Origin: Aliarcobacter faecis | Lineage (GTDB): Bacteria; Campylobacterota; Campylobacteria; Campylobacterales; Arcobacteraceae | Direction: 5' to 3' | Assembly: GCF_013201705.1 (NCBI RefSeq) | Contig: NZ_CP053837.1 | Span: forward strand, 868,001-932,000 | Length of the DNA stretch: 64,000 nucleotides | In this document: in pieces, positions 1 to 7,882 of the stretch | How the letters are laid out: each line of letters begins with the position of its first letter | Position numbering within the stretch: position 1 is the stretch's first letter | Program-made: the position numbers and the translations under genes | Notes under the pieces: generated by a model | The model's input: only the letters and a program-made list of their open reading frames with translations | Told to the model about the DNA's origin: nothing | Database searches by the model: none

Positions 1-27
1 TTAGCTTATCATACTTAAGGAATAAAA

Positions 28-1221
28 ATGAAAACAGATGAATATATATTACCTTTATATAATCGATTGGATATAGCATTTATAAAGGGTAAAAAATCTA
101 TTTTATATGATGAAAATAGAAAAGATTATATAGATTTTGCTTCAGGAGTTGGAGTAAATAGTCTTGGTTATGCAAATAAAAAGATAGTAAAAACTATAAA
201 AAAACAAGCAAAAAAAGTTGTACACACTTCAAATATCTATCATATAAGACCACAAGAGAAGTGTGCTAAAAAGATAGTAGAATTAAGTAATTATGATATG
301 CAGTGCTTCTTTTGTAATAGTGGAGCAGAAGCAAATGAGAGTGCTATAAAACTTGCTAGAAAGTATGGAAATATAGCATTTAATACTCCTAAATATAAGA
401 TTATTACTATAAAAAACTCTTTTCATGGAAGAACAATTGCGACCCTAAAAGCAACAGCTCAAGAGGATAAACACAAATATTTTGCTCCATATCCTGATGG
501 TTTTATTTATGCAAATGATATAAATGAAGCTATTTCTATGATAGATGATACTACTGTTGCAGTTATGCTAGAGCTAGTTTTAGGTGAGGGTGGTATTTTT
601 ATGCAAGATATTTTTGAAGTACAAAAGCTAGAAAAAATCTTAAAAGAGAAAAAACTACTTTTAATAATAGATGAAGTTCAAACAGGAGTTTATAGAAGTG
701 GAAATTTTCTAATTTCTCAATATTTTGGAATAAAGCCAGAGGTTGTAACTTTAGCAAAAGGATTAGCAAGTGGTATTCCAATAGGTGTTATGATGACAAA
801 TTTGAAAAATGTTTTCTCTTTTGGTGATCATGGTTCAACTTTTGGTGGAAATCATCTATCAACAGCAGTTTGTAATAAGGTCTTAGAAATTTTAGAAGAA
901 TATCAAAATAGTGGAAAACTTGATGAGAATATAAGCTATTTCAATAGTTGTTTACAATATTTTGTAGAAAAATATCCAAAAATCTTTTTACAAAAAAATG
1001 GTTTTGGATTTATGCAAGGGCTTGTTTTAAAAGATGAAAAGAATTTAAATGATATAGTGAATTTTGCACTAGAAAAAGGTGTTTTAGTTTTGAAATCTGG
1101 AAAAAATATTATTAGATTTTTGCCACCAATTATTATTTCAAAAAAAGAGATAAAAGAAGGTTTTCAAAGATTTGAAGATGCGATTTTAAACTTATCTTAT
1201 ATAAAAAAGGAGATAATTTGA
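28..1221 (+). CDS. argD: Acetylornithine aminotransferase family (class III, PLP-dependent)
   Basis: Predicted to transfer an amino group between N-acetylornithine and 2-oxoglutarate in cytoplasmic arginine biosynthesis; some ArgD proteins also serve lysine synthesis. The 397-residue length is normal for the family. Visible marks are an N-terminal FASGVGVNSLGY segment, the phosphate-binding SGAEANE stretch, the FHGRT motif, the cofactor-contacting IIDEVQTG, and the PLP lysine in TLAKGLASG at about residue 244. The ATG start follows an AAGGA ribosome site at about 18-22. The stop overlaps the TTG start of the next gene (TTGA), so the two are translationally coupled. Another class III aminotransferase specificity cannot be excluded from sequence alone. 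Confidence 0.88.
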   Translation: MKTDEYILPLYNRLDIAFIKGKKSILYDENRKDYIDFASGVGVNSLGYANKKIVKTIKKQAKKVVHTSNIYHIRPQEKCAKKIVELSNYDMQCFFCNSGAEANESAIKLARKYGNIAFNTPKYKIITIKNSFHGRTIATLKATAQEDKHKYFAPYPDGFIYANDINEAISMIDDTTVAVMLELVLGEGGIFMQDIFEVQKLEKILKEKKLLLIIDEVQTGVYRSGNFLISQYFGIKPEVVTLAKGLASGIPIGVMMTNLKNVFSFGDHGSTFGGNHLSTAVCNKVLEILEEYQNSGKLDENISYFNSCLQYFVEKYPKIFLQKNGFGFMQGLVLKDEKNLNDIVNFALEKGVLVLKSGKNIIRFLPPIIISKKEIKEGFQRFEDAILNLSYIKKEII

Positions 1222-1820
1222 GAAGAGTAGAATTTGATGTAAAAGATGAAAAAAGTATAAATGAAGTTTTAGGAATTTGTGAATATGGAACTTTAAGCCT
1301 TATAAGTAACAATAAACCATATTGTGCAGCTTTAAATTTTGTCTATTTTGAAGGTTCTATTTATTTTCATGGAAGTAATGAGGGTAAAAAAATAGATACT
1401 ATAAAAGAGAATCCAAATGGTGCTTTTTTAGTAGTTCAACCATATTCTACTATTCCATCTCATTTTTTTGATACGATTGCTGCTTGTCCTGCAACACAAT
1501 TTTTTGCTTCAGTTTTTCTTGAAGGAACTTTAAGTTTTGTAGAAAATGGAGATAGAAAAGCTCTAGTTTTAAATGCTTTGATGCAAAAACTACAAAAAGA
1601 GGGTGGTTATGAAGAAATAGTTTATGATAAAGCAATGTATACAAAAATGATAGATAAAGTTACTGTAATTCAGTTAAAACCACAAAATATATCTTGTAAA
1701 ATTAAAGTTGGACAAAACTTAAATGATGAAAAGAGAGAAAAACTTTTAGAAAAGCTTGAAAATAGGGCTTCAAAAGTAGATAAGCAAACTGTAAAACAGA
1801 TGAAGTTTTACAATAAATAG
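1218..1820 (+). CDS. Pyridoxamine 5'-phosphate oxidase-like FMN-binding protein
   Basis: A 200-residue protein of the split-barrel flavin-binding fold, of the NimA/HugZ-like branch and not true PdxH. The N-terminal half has the usual layout: LGICEYGTLSLISNNKPYCAALNFVY, then YFHGSNEGKKIDTIKENP, the strand and FMN-phosphate-binding region of this family. The start codon is TTG at 1218, supported by AAGGAG at 1207-1212 and by the 4-base overlap with argD. The substrate is unknown. Relatives include flavin reductases, haem-degrading enzymes and nitroimidazole reductases. The coupling to argD suggests co-expression, but no shared pathway is evident. A rho-independent terminator follows directly. 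Confidence 0.72.
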   Translation: MRRVEFDVKDEKSINEVLGICEYGTLSLISNNKPYCAALNFVYFEGSIYFHGSNEGKKIDTIKENPNGAFLVVQPYSTIPSHFFDTIAACPATQFFASVFLEGTLSFVENGDRKALVLNALMQKLQKEGGYEEIVYDKAMYTKMIDKVTVIQLKPQNISCKIKVGQNLNDEKREKLLEKLENRASKVDKQTVKQMKFYNK

Positions 1821-1846
1821 AAGATTTTATCTTCTACTCTTTTTTA
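1818..1846 (+). terminator. Rho-independent terminator after the FMN-binding protein gene
   Basis: An 8-bp stem (1818-1825 with 1829-1836, TAGAAGAT/ATCTTCTA) with a 3-base loop is followed by CTCTTTTTT. It starts at the stop codon of the rightward gene and lies in the convergent gap. Confidence 0.75.
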
Positions 1847-2904
1847 TATGAATATTCCAAAAGTGCAGTATCTTTAAAAAACTGATATTTTTTAATCAAA
1901 CCATCTTCAATCTCTATAAAAGCCATAAAATCAGTATCATAAATCTCTTTGTTTTTCAATATCTCATATTTTAGGTAACCTTTTACAAAAACTTTACTTT
2001 CATCTTCTCCAATAGTTTGAATATCAAAATTCAAAGTTTTATAATACTCATTTAGATGAGAAAAAAAGTTCATTAGCTCTTTTTTACCTTGATATTTTCC
2101 ATATAGCTCTGGTAAAGTAGGACTAGAATCTTTTACAGCTAAATACTCTATATTTTCATTTACAAAACTTAAAGCCTTTTGTATATCTTTTTCTCCCAAA
2201 GCTTTATAAAACCCTTTTACAATCTCTTTTTTATCGATATTCACTTTAGTATTTAAGAACTCTTTTATAGAGATATTCTCTCCAAAATGATGGACAATAT
2301 TTTTGAGAAAGAACTCTTTTTCTTCTTTTGTAAAACTACTTGTTGCATCACTTATCACTATTCCATTATAGCCTTTGTCATGAGCTTCTCTAAAAGTTGA
2401 TTCTACACAAACATTTGTAGCAAATCCCATCATATATAGAGTTTTTATATCATTATTTCTTAAAACAGTATCCAAATTTGAACCAGCAAATCCACTAGCT
2501 CCTAATCTTCCAGTTATAACAAATTCATCATCTTTTGGTATAAAATCTTTATGAAAATCTTTGTTTTCTCCTTTCCAAGTCTTAACTTGAGGAATAACTG
2601 CTCTTAAGCCATATTGCCCATTTCCAAACTCTTTATAATCATCGCTTAAAACCAAAGGTATATGAACTACCTTCATACCTATTTTTCTTGCATACTCTAA
2701 AGCCTCTTTAGAGTTTTTTATTGACTCTTCAAACTGTTTTTTATCTTTCATAAAACTGTATAGTTTAGATTTTTCATCTAGCCACTCATTTTGGTACTCT
2801 ATTAGCAATAAAGCTGAATTTTTTATATCTATCTCTTGCATTTTATTCTCCTTTGAATATAGATTTATCACTAATAATAGTGTTAGTAGAACTATTTTTG
2901 TCAT
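1834..2904 (-). CDS. Exported isochorismatase-like cysteine hydrolase fused to a SnoaL/NTF2-like domain
   Basis: A 356-residue two-domain protein. Residues 1-18 are a hydrophobic signal sequence. Residues 28-215 are an isochorismatase-like cysteine hydrolase with the nucleophile Cys in GFATNVCVEST (C166). The usual catalytic Asp is Glu (LLLIEYQNEW, E36) and the usual Lys aligns with Arg (R133 in ITGRLGASGF). The Glu form is known in one branch of the family. Residues 228-356 look like a SnoaL/NTF2-type cone domain, which often binds small hydrophobic ligands. The substrate is unknown. The gene is divergent from a MerR regulator, with paired palindromes between them, so it is probably the regulator's target. 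A second ATG at codon 22 could give a cytoplasmic form. Confidence 0.72.
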   Translation of the reverse strand: MTKIVLLTLLLVINLYSKENKMQEIDIKNSALLLIEYQNEWLDEKSKLYSFMKDKKQFEESIKNSKEALEYARKIGMKVVHIPLVLSDDYKEFGNGQYGLRAVIPQVKTWKGENKDFHKDFIPKDDEFVITGRLGASGFAGSNLDTVLRNNDIKTLYMMGFATNVCVESTFREAHDKGYNGIVISDATSSFTKEEKEFFLKNIVHHFGENISIKEFLNTKVNIDKKEIVKGFYKALGEKDIQKALSFVNENIEYLAVKDSSPTLPELYGKYQGKKELMNFFSHLNEYYKTLNFDIQTIGEDESKVFVKGYLKYEILKNKEIYDTDFMAFIEIEDGLIKKYQFFKDTALLEYSYKKE

Positions 2905-2918
2905 TTTATTTTCCTTTT

Positions 2919-2935
2919 TTGTAGATTAGTTACAA
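2919..2935. promoter_or_regulatory. Candidate MerR operator, copy 1
   Basis: The 17-base dyad TTGTA-N7-TACAA lies just upstream of the cysteine hydrolase start codon. It differs from copy 2 at one base. It sits next to the leftward ribosome site, a position suited to repression. Confidence 0.45.
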
Positions 2936-2968
2936 TAATTGCTGAAAATTTAAGATAATCTTCCTTAA

Positions 2969-2985
2969 TTGTAGATTAATTACAA
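2969..2985. promoter_or_regulatory. Candidate MerR operator, copy 2, overlapping the merR promoter
   Basis: The 17-base dyad TTGTA-N7-TACAA. Its left half (TTGTAG, 2969-2974) is placed as a -35 element, 17 bp before a TACAAT -10 at 2992-2997. MerR-family operators normally lie in the -35/-10 spacer, which fits this placement. Centre-to-centre distance to copy 1 is 50 bp. Confidence 0.5.
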
Positions 2986-3020
2986 AATATGTACAATATA
3001 CTACAATTTAAGGAGATAAA

Positions 3021-3326
3021 ATGTTTGAAGAGTTGTTTGATCCAAATTTAGTATCAAAACTACTGGTAACCATTGGTGATGTTTCAGAAGTTACACAAAT
3101 TCCACAAAGAAAACTTAGATATTGGGAAGATAAAGGAATTATCCAATCATCTTGCCAAAAAGATGGAACTACAAGAAAATATGACTATATAAATATTAAA
3201 AAAATACTTTTGATTAAAGAGCTTATGGATGAGGGGTTTACTCTTGAAGCTTCAGTTAAAAAAGTAGAAGAACGAGTAGAAAAATTACAAAATGCTTTTA
3301 ATAAGCTAAAAGAGAAGCAAGAGTAA
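3021..3326 (+). CDS. MerR-family transcriptional regulator
   Basis: A 101-residue DNA-binding protein. Residues 15-60 are the winged helix-turn-helix typical of MerR (TIGDVSEVTQIPQRKLRYWEDKG), followed by the wing and a short dimerising helix (residues 75-100). There is no separate ligand-binding domain and no cysteine metal-binding loop, so it resembles the short GlnR/HspR-like members more than the metal sensors. AAGGAG at 3010-3015 precedes the ATG. The two near-identical dyads upstream suggest autoregulation and control of the divergent cysteine hydrolase. The signal it senses is unknown. Confidence 0.85.
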   Translation: MFEELFDPNLVSKLLVTIGDVSEVTQIPQRKLRYWEDKGIIQSSCQKDGTTRKYDYINIKKILLIKELMDEGFTLEASVKKVEERVEKLQNAFNKLKEKQE

Positions 3327-3338
3327 AATTTCTATAAA

Positions 3339-3383
3339 CTCCAACACACTATATTTAAAGATTTCATTTTAGTGTGTTCGGAG
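3339..3383. terminator. Bidirectional hairpin between merR and ycaO
   Basis: A stem of CTCCAACACACTA (3339-3351) with TAGTGTGTTCGGAG (3370-3383) has one bulged base and is flanked by A/T-rich arms. It lies in the convergent gap between merR and ycaO, so it can serve both strands. The T-run is weak. Confidence 0.55.
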
Positions 3384-3398
3384 CTTAAATTTTAGAAA

Positions 3399-5003
3399 TT
3401 AAATCATTCCAATTTTAGAATCAAATAGAGCTAGAATATTTTTATATTCATCTGCAAACTCTAAGTTTATCAAAGATGATTTTCCTTGTACAATATTTAT
3501 AGCTTTTTCTATTTCATCTTTTCCAAAAACTTCATAAAGAGCTTCTAAATAATCTTCTAAATCTAAATTTTCTTCATACACTCTTAAAACTTGTGCCAAA
3601 ATATAGTTAAAAGGTTTGTTTGATTGTTCAAGATAAAATATAGCTTCTTCATACTCTTTTAGTTTTATTAAAATATCTGCTTTAAATTCAAATAAAGAGA
3701 AATCTTTTTTGAAAATAACCCCAATAAATGCACCAACATTTACAGAATCATCAAAGCCATTTAACTCATCAAGTAACTCTTCTAAATCATAGTCATCTTT
3801 ATTTAAAATAAAATTTCGTATTAGTTTTCCTTGATTTTTATTGTTGTAAATCATATCTTCAAGAGGGTAAATTTCAGAGAAATTTGGAACTATCATATGA
3901 CAAGAATAAAAACCTAAATAGTCATACTCTCTTAAATATATTGTTCTATTTTCTCTATCTAAAATCTCTTTTAAAAATATAAATTGTTCAGAACTATTTT
4001 CTATATTAAATTTCCAAGGAGTATATGAAAATGATTTTTTTGTACTTAAAAATTGAAGAGCTACTTTAGCATTTGAATCTACAAAATGTGATTCTAAATT
4101 TGATGATGAACTAATCTCTAGTAGGTCAAAAGTTGGTCTTTCAAAACTATCTAGTTCATCTATTTCTCGTCCTTGTAAAAGTTCAGTTAAAGTTCTTTCT
4201 ATACTAACTTCTAAAATAGGATGGCTTCCAAAAGATAAAAATAGTGTATTGTTTTTTGGATTTATAAAAGCTATTGCAGTTACTGGATAAAGTCCACCTA
4301 AAGAGGCATCATAAACTTTTAGTTTAAAGCCATTTTCCTCTAAAGTCTTTATATCTTCAATTATTTTTGGAAAATTCTTTAATATCTCTTTTGGAAATTC
4401 TGGAAGAGCAAGTCCCTCTTTTATTACTTTTAGTTTTACATATCTTTCAAAAATTTCACATAAGGCTTGAACTTTTGCCTCATCTTTTGTATTTCCTGTT
4501 GATAAACCATTGCTAGCATATAGATTTGATAAAATACTTGTTGGAAAATATACAACTTTTTGAGAAGTCTGATTTATAAAAGGAAGAGAGACTATCTTTT
4601 CAAAATTATCTGAATTAAAATCTAAGAAATCCTCTTTTTCAAGACCTTCCATACGATAATATTTTTTAAGTTCACCACCTAAAAAATCTTCATTTAAATC
4701 AAACTCTTTTTGATCAGAGAAAAACTTTCTATCTTCTAAATAGAAATCATTAAAGTATAGATTTGTTTGTAATCTTTCGATAAATTCACCATAAGCACTT
4801 GCTAAACAAGAGTTTAAAAGGCTTCCTTTTCCATTTGAAAAGATAAAATTGTTTGCTCCTTCAAAACTTAAATTTATAGAAAATGTATTTTTTACAGGAT
4901 GTTTCTCTTTTGAGAGTTTTATTTTATATCCAAAATCATCTAGTATTTTCTTCATTTTTGCTATTGAGATTTCTAGTGGAGCATCTTTTGATAGTAGGTT
5001 CAT
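3399..5003 (-). CDS. ycaO: YcaO-domain protein (RimO-associated type)
   Basis: A 534-residue ATP-dependent YcaO-fold protein close in length and layout to E. coli YcaO, which helps RimO beta-methylthiolate ribosomal protein S12. ATP-binding features are visible: the glycine-rich NGKGSLLNSCLASAYGEFIER near residues 57-77 and a second acidic signature, TKDEAKVQALCEIFERYVK, near 170-190. The C-terminal 120 residues are helical and repeat-like, as in the E. coli protein. No azole-type peptide cluster genes lie nearby, which argues against a toxin/bacteriocin role. A TATACT -10 on this strand lies at 5031-5036. A different peptide-backbone modification remains possible. Confidence 0.78.
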   Translation of the reverse strand: MNLLSKDAPLEISIAKMKKILDDFGYKIKLSKEKHPVKNTFSINLSFEGANNFIFSNGKGSLLNSCLASAYGEFIERLQTNLYFNDFYLEDRKFFSDQKEFDLNEDFLGGELKKYYRMEGLEKEDFLDFNSDNFEKIVSLPFINQTSQKVVYFPTSILSNLYASNGLSTGNTKDEAKVQALCEIFERYVKLKVIKEGLALPEFPKEILKNFPKIIEDIKTLEENGFKLKVYDASLGGLYPVTAIAFINPKNNTLFLSFGSHPILEVSIERTLTELLQGREIDELDSFERPTFDLLEISSSSNLESHFVDSNAKVALQFLSTKKSFSYTPWKFNIENSSEQFIFLKEILDRENRTIYLREYDYLGFYSCHMIVPNFSEIYPLEDMIYNNKNQGKLIRNFILNKDDYDLEELLDELNGFDDSVNVGAFIGVIFKKDFSLFEFKADILIKLKEYEEAIFYLEQSNKPFNYILAQVLRVYEENLDLEDYLEALYEVFGKDEIEKAINIVQGKSSLINLEFADEYKNILALFDSKIGMI

Positions 5004-5030
5004 ATTATTTCTTTCTTAAAAATTTTGCAA

Positions 5031-5036
5031 AGTATA
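5031..5036 (-). promoter_or_regulatory. -10 element of the ycaO promoter
   Basis: TATACT on the minus strand preceded by GGC, about 28 bases before the ycaO start. No good -35 is seen, which is common in Campylobacterota promoters. Confidence 0.45.
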
Positions 5037-5096
5037 GCCAAAAAGATTGATTATTTAAACTTTTATATAAAGAGTTTGCTGAAAAATTTAGATTAT

Positions 5097-6269
5097 CTAA
5101 TCTTTTATCATTACACTTTCTAAATATTTCTTTTCAGTAATATTTTGCCCTAAAGAGGTAAATCCAAGTAATTCTCCATTATTACAATAATTGGGAATTA
5201 TAGTTGCATAAATCCAATAAATTGTACCATCTTTTTTTCTATTACTAATCTCACCAGACCATATTTTTCCATTTTTTATAGTTTTCCATAGATTACTAAA
5301 GAATTTCTTACTATTTTGTGGATTTTTAACTATATTGTGAGATTGCCCCAATAATTCATACCTTTCATATCCACTTAAATAACAAAAAGCTTCCGAAACA
5401 CTAGTTATTTTTCCTTTAGCATTTGTTGCAGAAGCAATTATATATTTATCTATAAGTTCAAGATAGTTATTTGAAGTATAATAGACATTATTTAGGTTGA
5501 AATCTGTAATTTTTGAATCAAGATTCTTCTTATAGTCAATCAAATAAAAATTTCTTAAATCATCTATATTTTGTGTTGGTCTTTGTATAAAATAACCTTG
5601 TCCAAAGTCACAACCTATTTCCACACAAGCCATATACTCTTCCAAAGTTTCTATACCTTCAGCAATAACTTTTATATTAATTTGATGTGCTATATTTATA
5701 ACATTTGCAACAAACAATTTCTTTTTATTGTCATTTACAATATCTGAAATAAAGAATCTATCAATTTTTATAAAATCAGGAGATAGATGATAAAGTATTT
5801 TTAAACCTGAGTAGCCTGTTCCAAAATCGTCAATTGCTATACTAAAGCCTTGATTTTTGTATGAATTTAAAACTTCTTCAGCATCTTTTATTGAACTAAA
5901 TTGATGTTTTTCAGAAATCTCAAAAGTAACAAATTGTTTATCTAGTCCAAAACAATTAAGCATTGCATTTGTAATTCCTGATTTGTAATCATCCATTTCC
6001 AAAATTCGGTTATCAAGATTATAAAATAGAAAGATATTTGGATTCTTTTCATAAAATGGTAAAAGTTTAGACATAGCTTTTTTTCTTAGTTCTATATCAA
6101 TACCAAATAGAGTTTTATCATTATAAGCTTTATCAAAAAAATCATCTATACTCTCACAATTTCTAAGTAATGCTTCAAATGCAAATGTTCTACCATCTTT
6201 AAAATCAATTATAGGTTGATATGCAAAATCCAAATTTTTAACAGCATCTCTATGTAACTGATAAGACAT
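5097..6269 (-). CDS. c-di-GMP phosphodiesterase with N-terminal EAL and C-terminal PAS domain
   Basis: A 390-residue cytoplasmic protein with no membrane segment. The EAL domain (about residues 10-245) keeps the catalytic set: EALLR at 32-36, FEISE, IDDFGTGYS, KIDRFF, IAEGIET and the QGYFIQRP end motif, so c-di-GMP hydrolysis is likely. A PAS domain with its C-terminal PAC motif follows (about 272-385: SGYERYELLGQSHNIV, then WSGEISNRKKDGTIYW), of the Aer-like, possibly flavin- or haem-binding type. The order is inverted relative to the usual PAS-then-EAL layout. It is transcribed alone; its signal is unknown. Confidence 0.88.
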   Translation of the reverse strand: MSYQLHRDAVKNLDFAYQPIIDFKDGRTFAFEALLRNCESIDDFFDKAYNDKTLFGIDIELRKKAMSKLLPFYEKNPNIFLFYNLDNRILEMDDYKSGITNAMLNCFGLDKQFVTFEISEKHQFSSIKDAEEVLNSYKNQGFSIAIDDFGTGYSGLKILYHLSPDFIKIDRFFISDIVNDNKKKLFVANVINIAHQINIKVIAEGIETLEEYMACVEIGCDFGQGYFIQRPTQNIDDLRNFYLIDYKKNLDSKITDFNLNNVYYTSNNYLELIDKYIIASATNAKGKITSVSEAFCYLSGYERYELLGQSHNIVKNPQNSKKFFSNLWKTIKNGKIWSGEISNRKKDGTIYWIYATIIPNYCNNGELLGFTSLGQNITEKKYLESVMIKD

Positions 6270-6363
6270 AAACTTAATCCTAAACTATAAATTATGGAAA
6301 TATTAGAATTATTTTACTTAACCAAATATTAATAATTAGTATTAATATAGATTATTTTAGAAT

Positions 6364-7041
6364 TTAAAGCTCTTTTATAAAACACCCATTTCCATATGGT
6401 TGCTTTGAATAGTAAAGTTTTGAGTGGCAAACTATTAAAGCGTGATACTCTTGATAAATAATAACTAGTCCTTCTCTATCTTTAATCTTTTTTTGTAACT
6501 CTTTTTCAAAATAGTTTTTAATGTCTATATATTTTACTTTTTCATCTATTATTCCATTATGAATAAGTAATCTTTTTGTGTAAGCATCTACTTTAAAATG
6601 AGGCTGTTTAAAACCATATAAAAGCATACTATCAGCAGTTTCTTCTCCAACTCCTTTAATACTTAAAAGTTCTTCACGAGTGGGAATTTTACCATTTAGT
6701 TTTTCAAAAACTTTAATAAAATTTAGTATATATTCTGATTTTTGGTTACTATAACCTGATGGTTTTATGAGCTCTTTTAATACATCTATTGGTAAAGCTT
6801 TTATCTTTTTGTAGTTTAAAACATTAGCATTCTTTAAGTTATTTAAACTTTGAACAACTTGTTTAAAACTTCTATTTTGAGTTAAAATAGAGGCTAAACA
6901 GACTTCAAAAATTTGATTCTCATCTTTTGGATAACTATAATCAAGTTTGTGATAATACTCTTTTAAATCCATAAATGGCCACCAACCTTGAGGACCATAA
7001 GTTTCATAAAGCTTGTTATAAATATTAAATATTTTATTCAT
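6364..7041 (-). CDS. MagIII-like 3-methyladenine DNA glycosylase (endonuclease III superfamily)
   Basis: A 225-residue helix-hairpin-helix glycosylase that should remove alkylated purines from DNA. The HhH motif LLSIKGVGEETADSML is followed by the catalytic aspartate in KVDAYTKRLL. The lysine that gives endonuclease III its lyase activity is replaced by Glu, and the four-cysteine iron-sulfur loop is absent (only two separated Cys near the C-terminus). Both traits match the monofunctional Helicobacter pylori MagIII. The N-terminal GWWPF and LTQNRSFKQVV also match that enzyme's layout. It starts one base after the stop of the Ada-like gene, so the two form an alkylation-repair unit. Confidence 0.78.
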   Translation of the reverse strand: MNKIFNIYNKLYETYGPQGWWPFMDLKEYYHKLDYSYPKDENQIFEVCLASILTQNRSFKQVVQSLNNLKNANVLNYKKIKALPIDVLKELIKPSGYSNQKSEYILNFIKVFEKLNGKIPTREELLSIKGVGEETADSMLLYGFKQPHFKVDAYTKRLLIHNGIIDEKVKYIDIKNYFEKELQKKIKDREGLVIIYQEYHALIVCHSKLYYSKQPYGNGCFIKEL

Positions 7042-7042
7042 T

Positions 7043-7870
7043 TTAGCTATTTTCTTTTATAGATTCGTAAGCTATTAAAATCTTTTTTCTTTCAATTCCC
7101 CATCTATAACCACTCATAGCTCCACTTTTTGCTATTACTCTATGGCAAGGAATTAAATACCCAATATGGTTTTGTCCTATTGCACTTGCAATTGCTCTTA
7201 CAGCTTTTGGCTTATCTAAATAGTTTGCTATATCACTATATGTTGCAACTACTCCATTTGGAAGGTTTAAAAGTGCTTTCCAAACATTTATTTGAAGATT
7301 AGTCCCTTTTACTAAAAGTGGATATTTTTTATTTTTTACAAAGATATTTTCCAAATACTCATTTGCTAATTTTTGATTAAAAATTAAATTTGCATTTTCC
7401 CAAAGTTCATTAAATCTTTGGAAAATATCTTTTTTATTATTATCTATAAAACCTAAATAACAAATCCCTTTATCAGTAAATCCTATAAGTGCTTCACCAA
7501 AAGGAGTTTGTCCAAAACCATAAGTGATTTGTACATCTTTACCTTTTTCTTTCCACTCTTTAGGAGTAACTCCTATTAAATTTACAAAAAGTTCATGAAG
7601 TCTGCTAGTGCTAGATAGTCCAATATCCAAACTACTATCAAGAATGGATTTGGACTCTTTTATATGCTCTTTTGCATAGTTTAAAGTTACACAATGCAAA
7701 AATTGTTTAGGAGTAACACCTACATACTCTTTAAATACTCTTATAAAATGGTACTTACTCATACCTATATTTTTTGCTATTTCATCAATACTTGGATGAG
7801 ATTTGAAATTCTCATCAATATATTTTATAGCTTTTTCTATTTGCTTATAAGTTGTATTTGATGTAGGCAT
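7043..7870 (-). CDS. AraC-type HTH fused to O6-alkylguanine-DNA methyltransferase (Ada-like)
   Basis: A 275-residue fusion. Residues 8-105 hold two AraC-type helix-turn-helix motifs (SIDEIAKNIGMSKYHFIRVF). Residues 115-270 are an alkyltransferase with active-site PCHRV and the downstream GAMSGYRWG segment. The N-terminal zinc-cysteine domain that lets E. coli Ada sense methylphosphotriesters is missing, so it probably repairs O6-methylguanine and regulates, if at all, through another signal. It lies 12 bases after glyA and one base before the MagIII-like gene. It may regulate this small repair operon, but no palindrome was evident. Confidence 0.88.
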   Translation of the reverse strand: MPTSNTTYKQIEKAIKYIDENFKSHPSIDEIAKNIGMSKYHFIRVFKEYVGVTPKQFLHCVTLNYAKEHIKESKSILDSSLDIGLSSTSRLHELFVNLIGVTPKEWKEKGKDVQITYGFGQTPFGEALIGFTDKGICYLGFIDNNKKDIFQRFNELWENANLIFNQKLANEYLENIFVKNKKYPLLVKGTNLQINVWKALLNLPNGVVATYSDIANYLDKPKAVRAIASAIGQNHIGYLIPCHRVIAKSGAMSGYRWGIERKKILIAYESIKENS

Positions 7871-7882
7871 TTTTAACCTATC

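Noticed and set aside
3399-5003. YcaO as part of a peptide natural-product cluster
   Set aside because: No precursor peptide, dehydrogenase or E1-like partner is nearby, and the length and C-terminal region match the RimO-associated housekeeping form.
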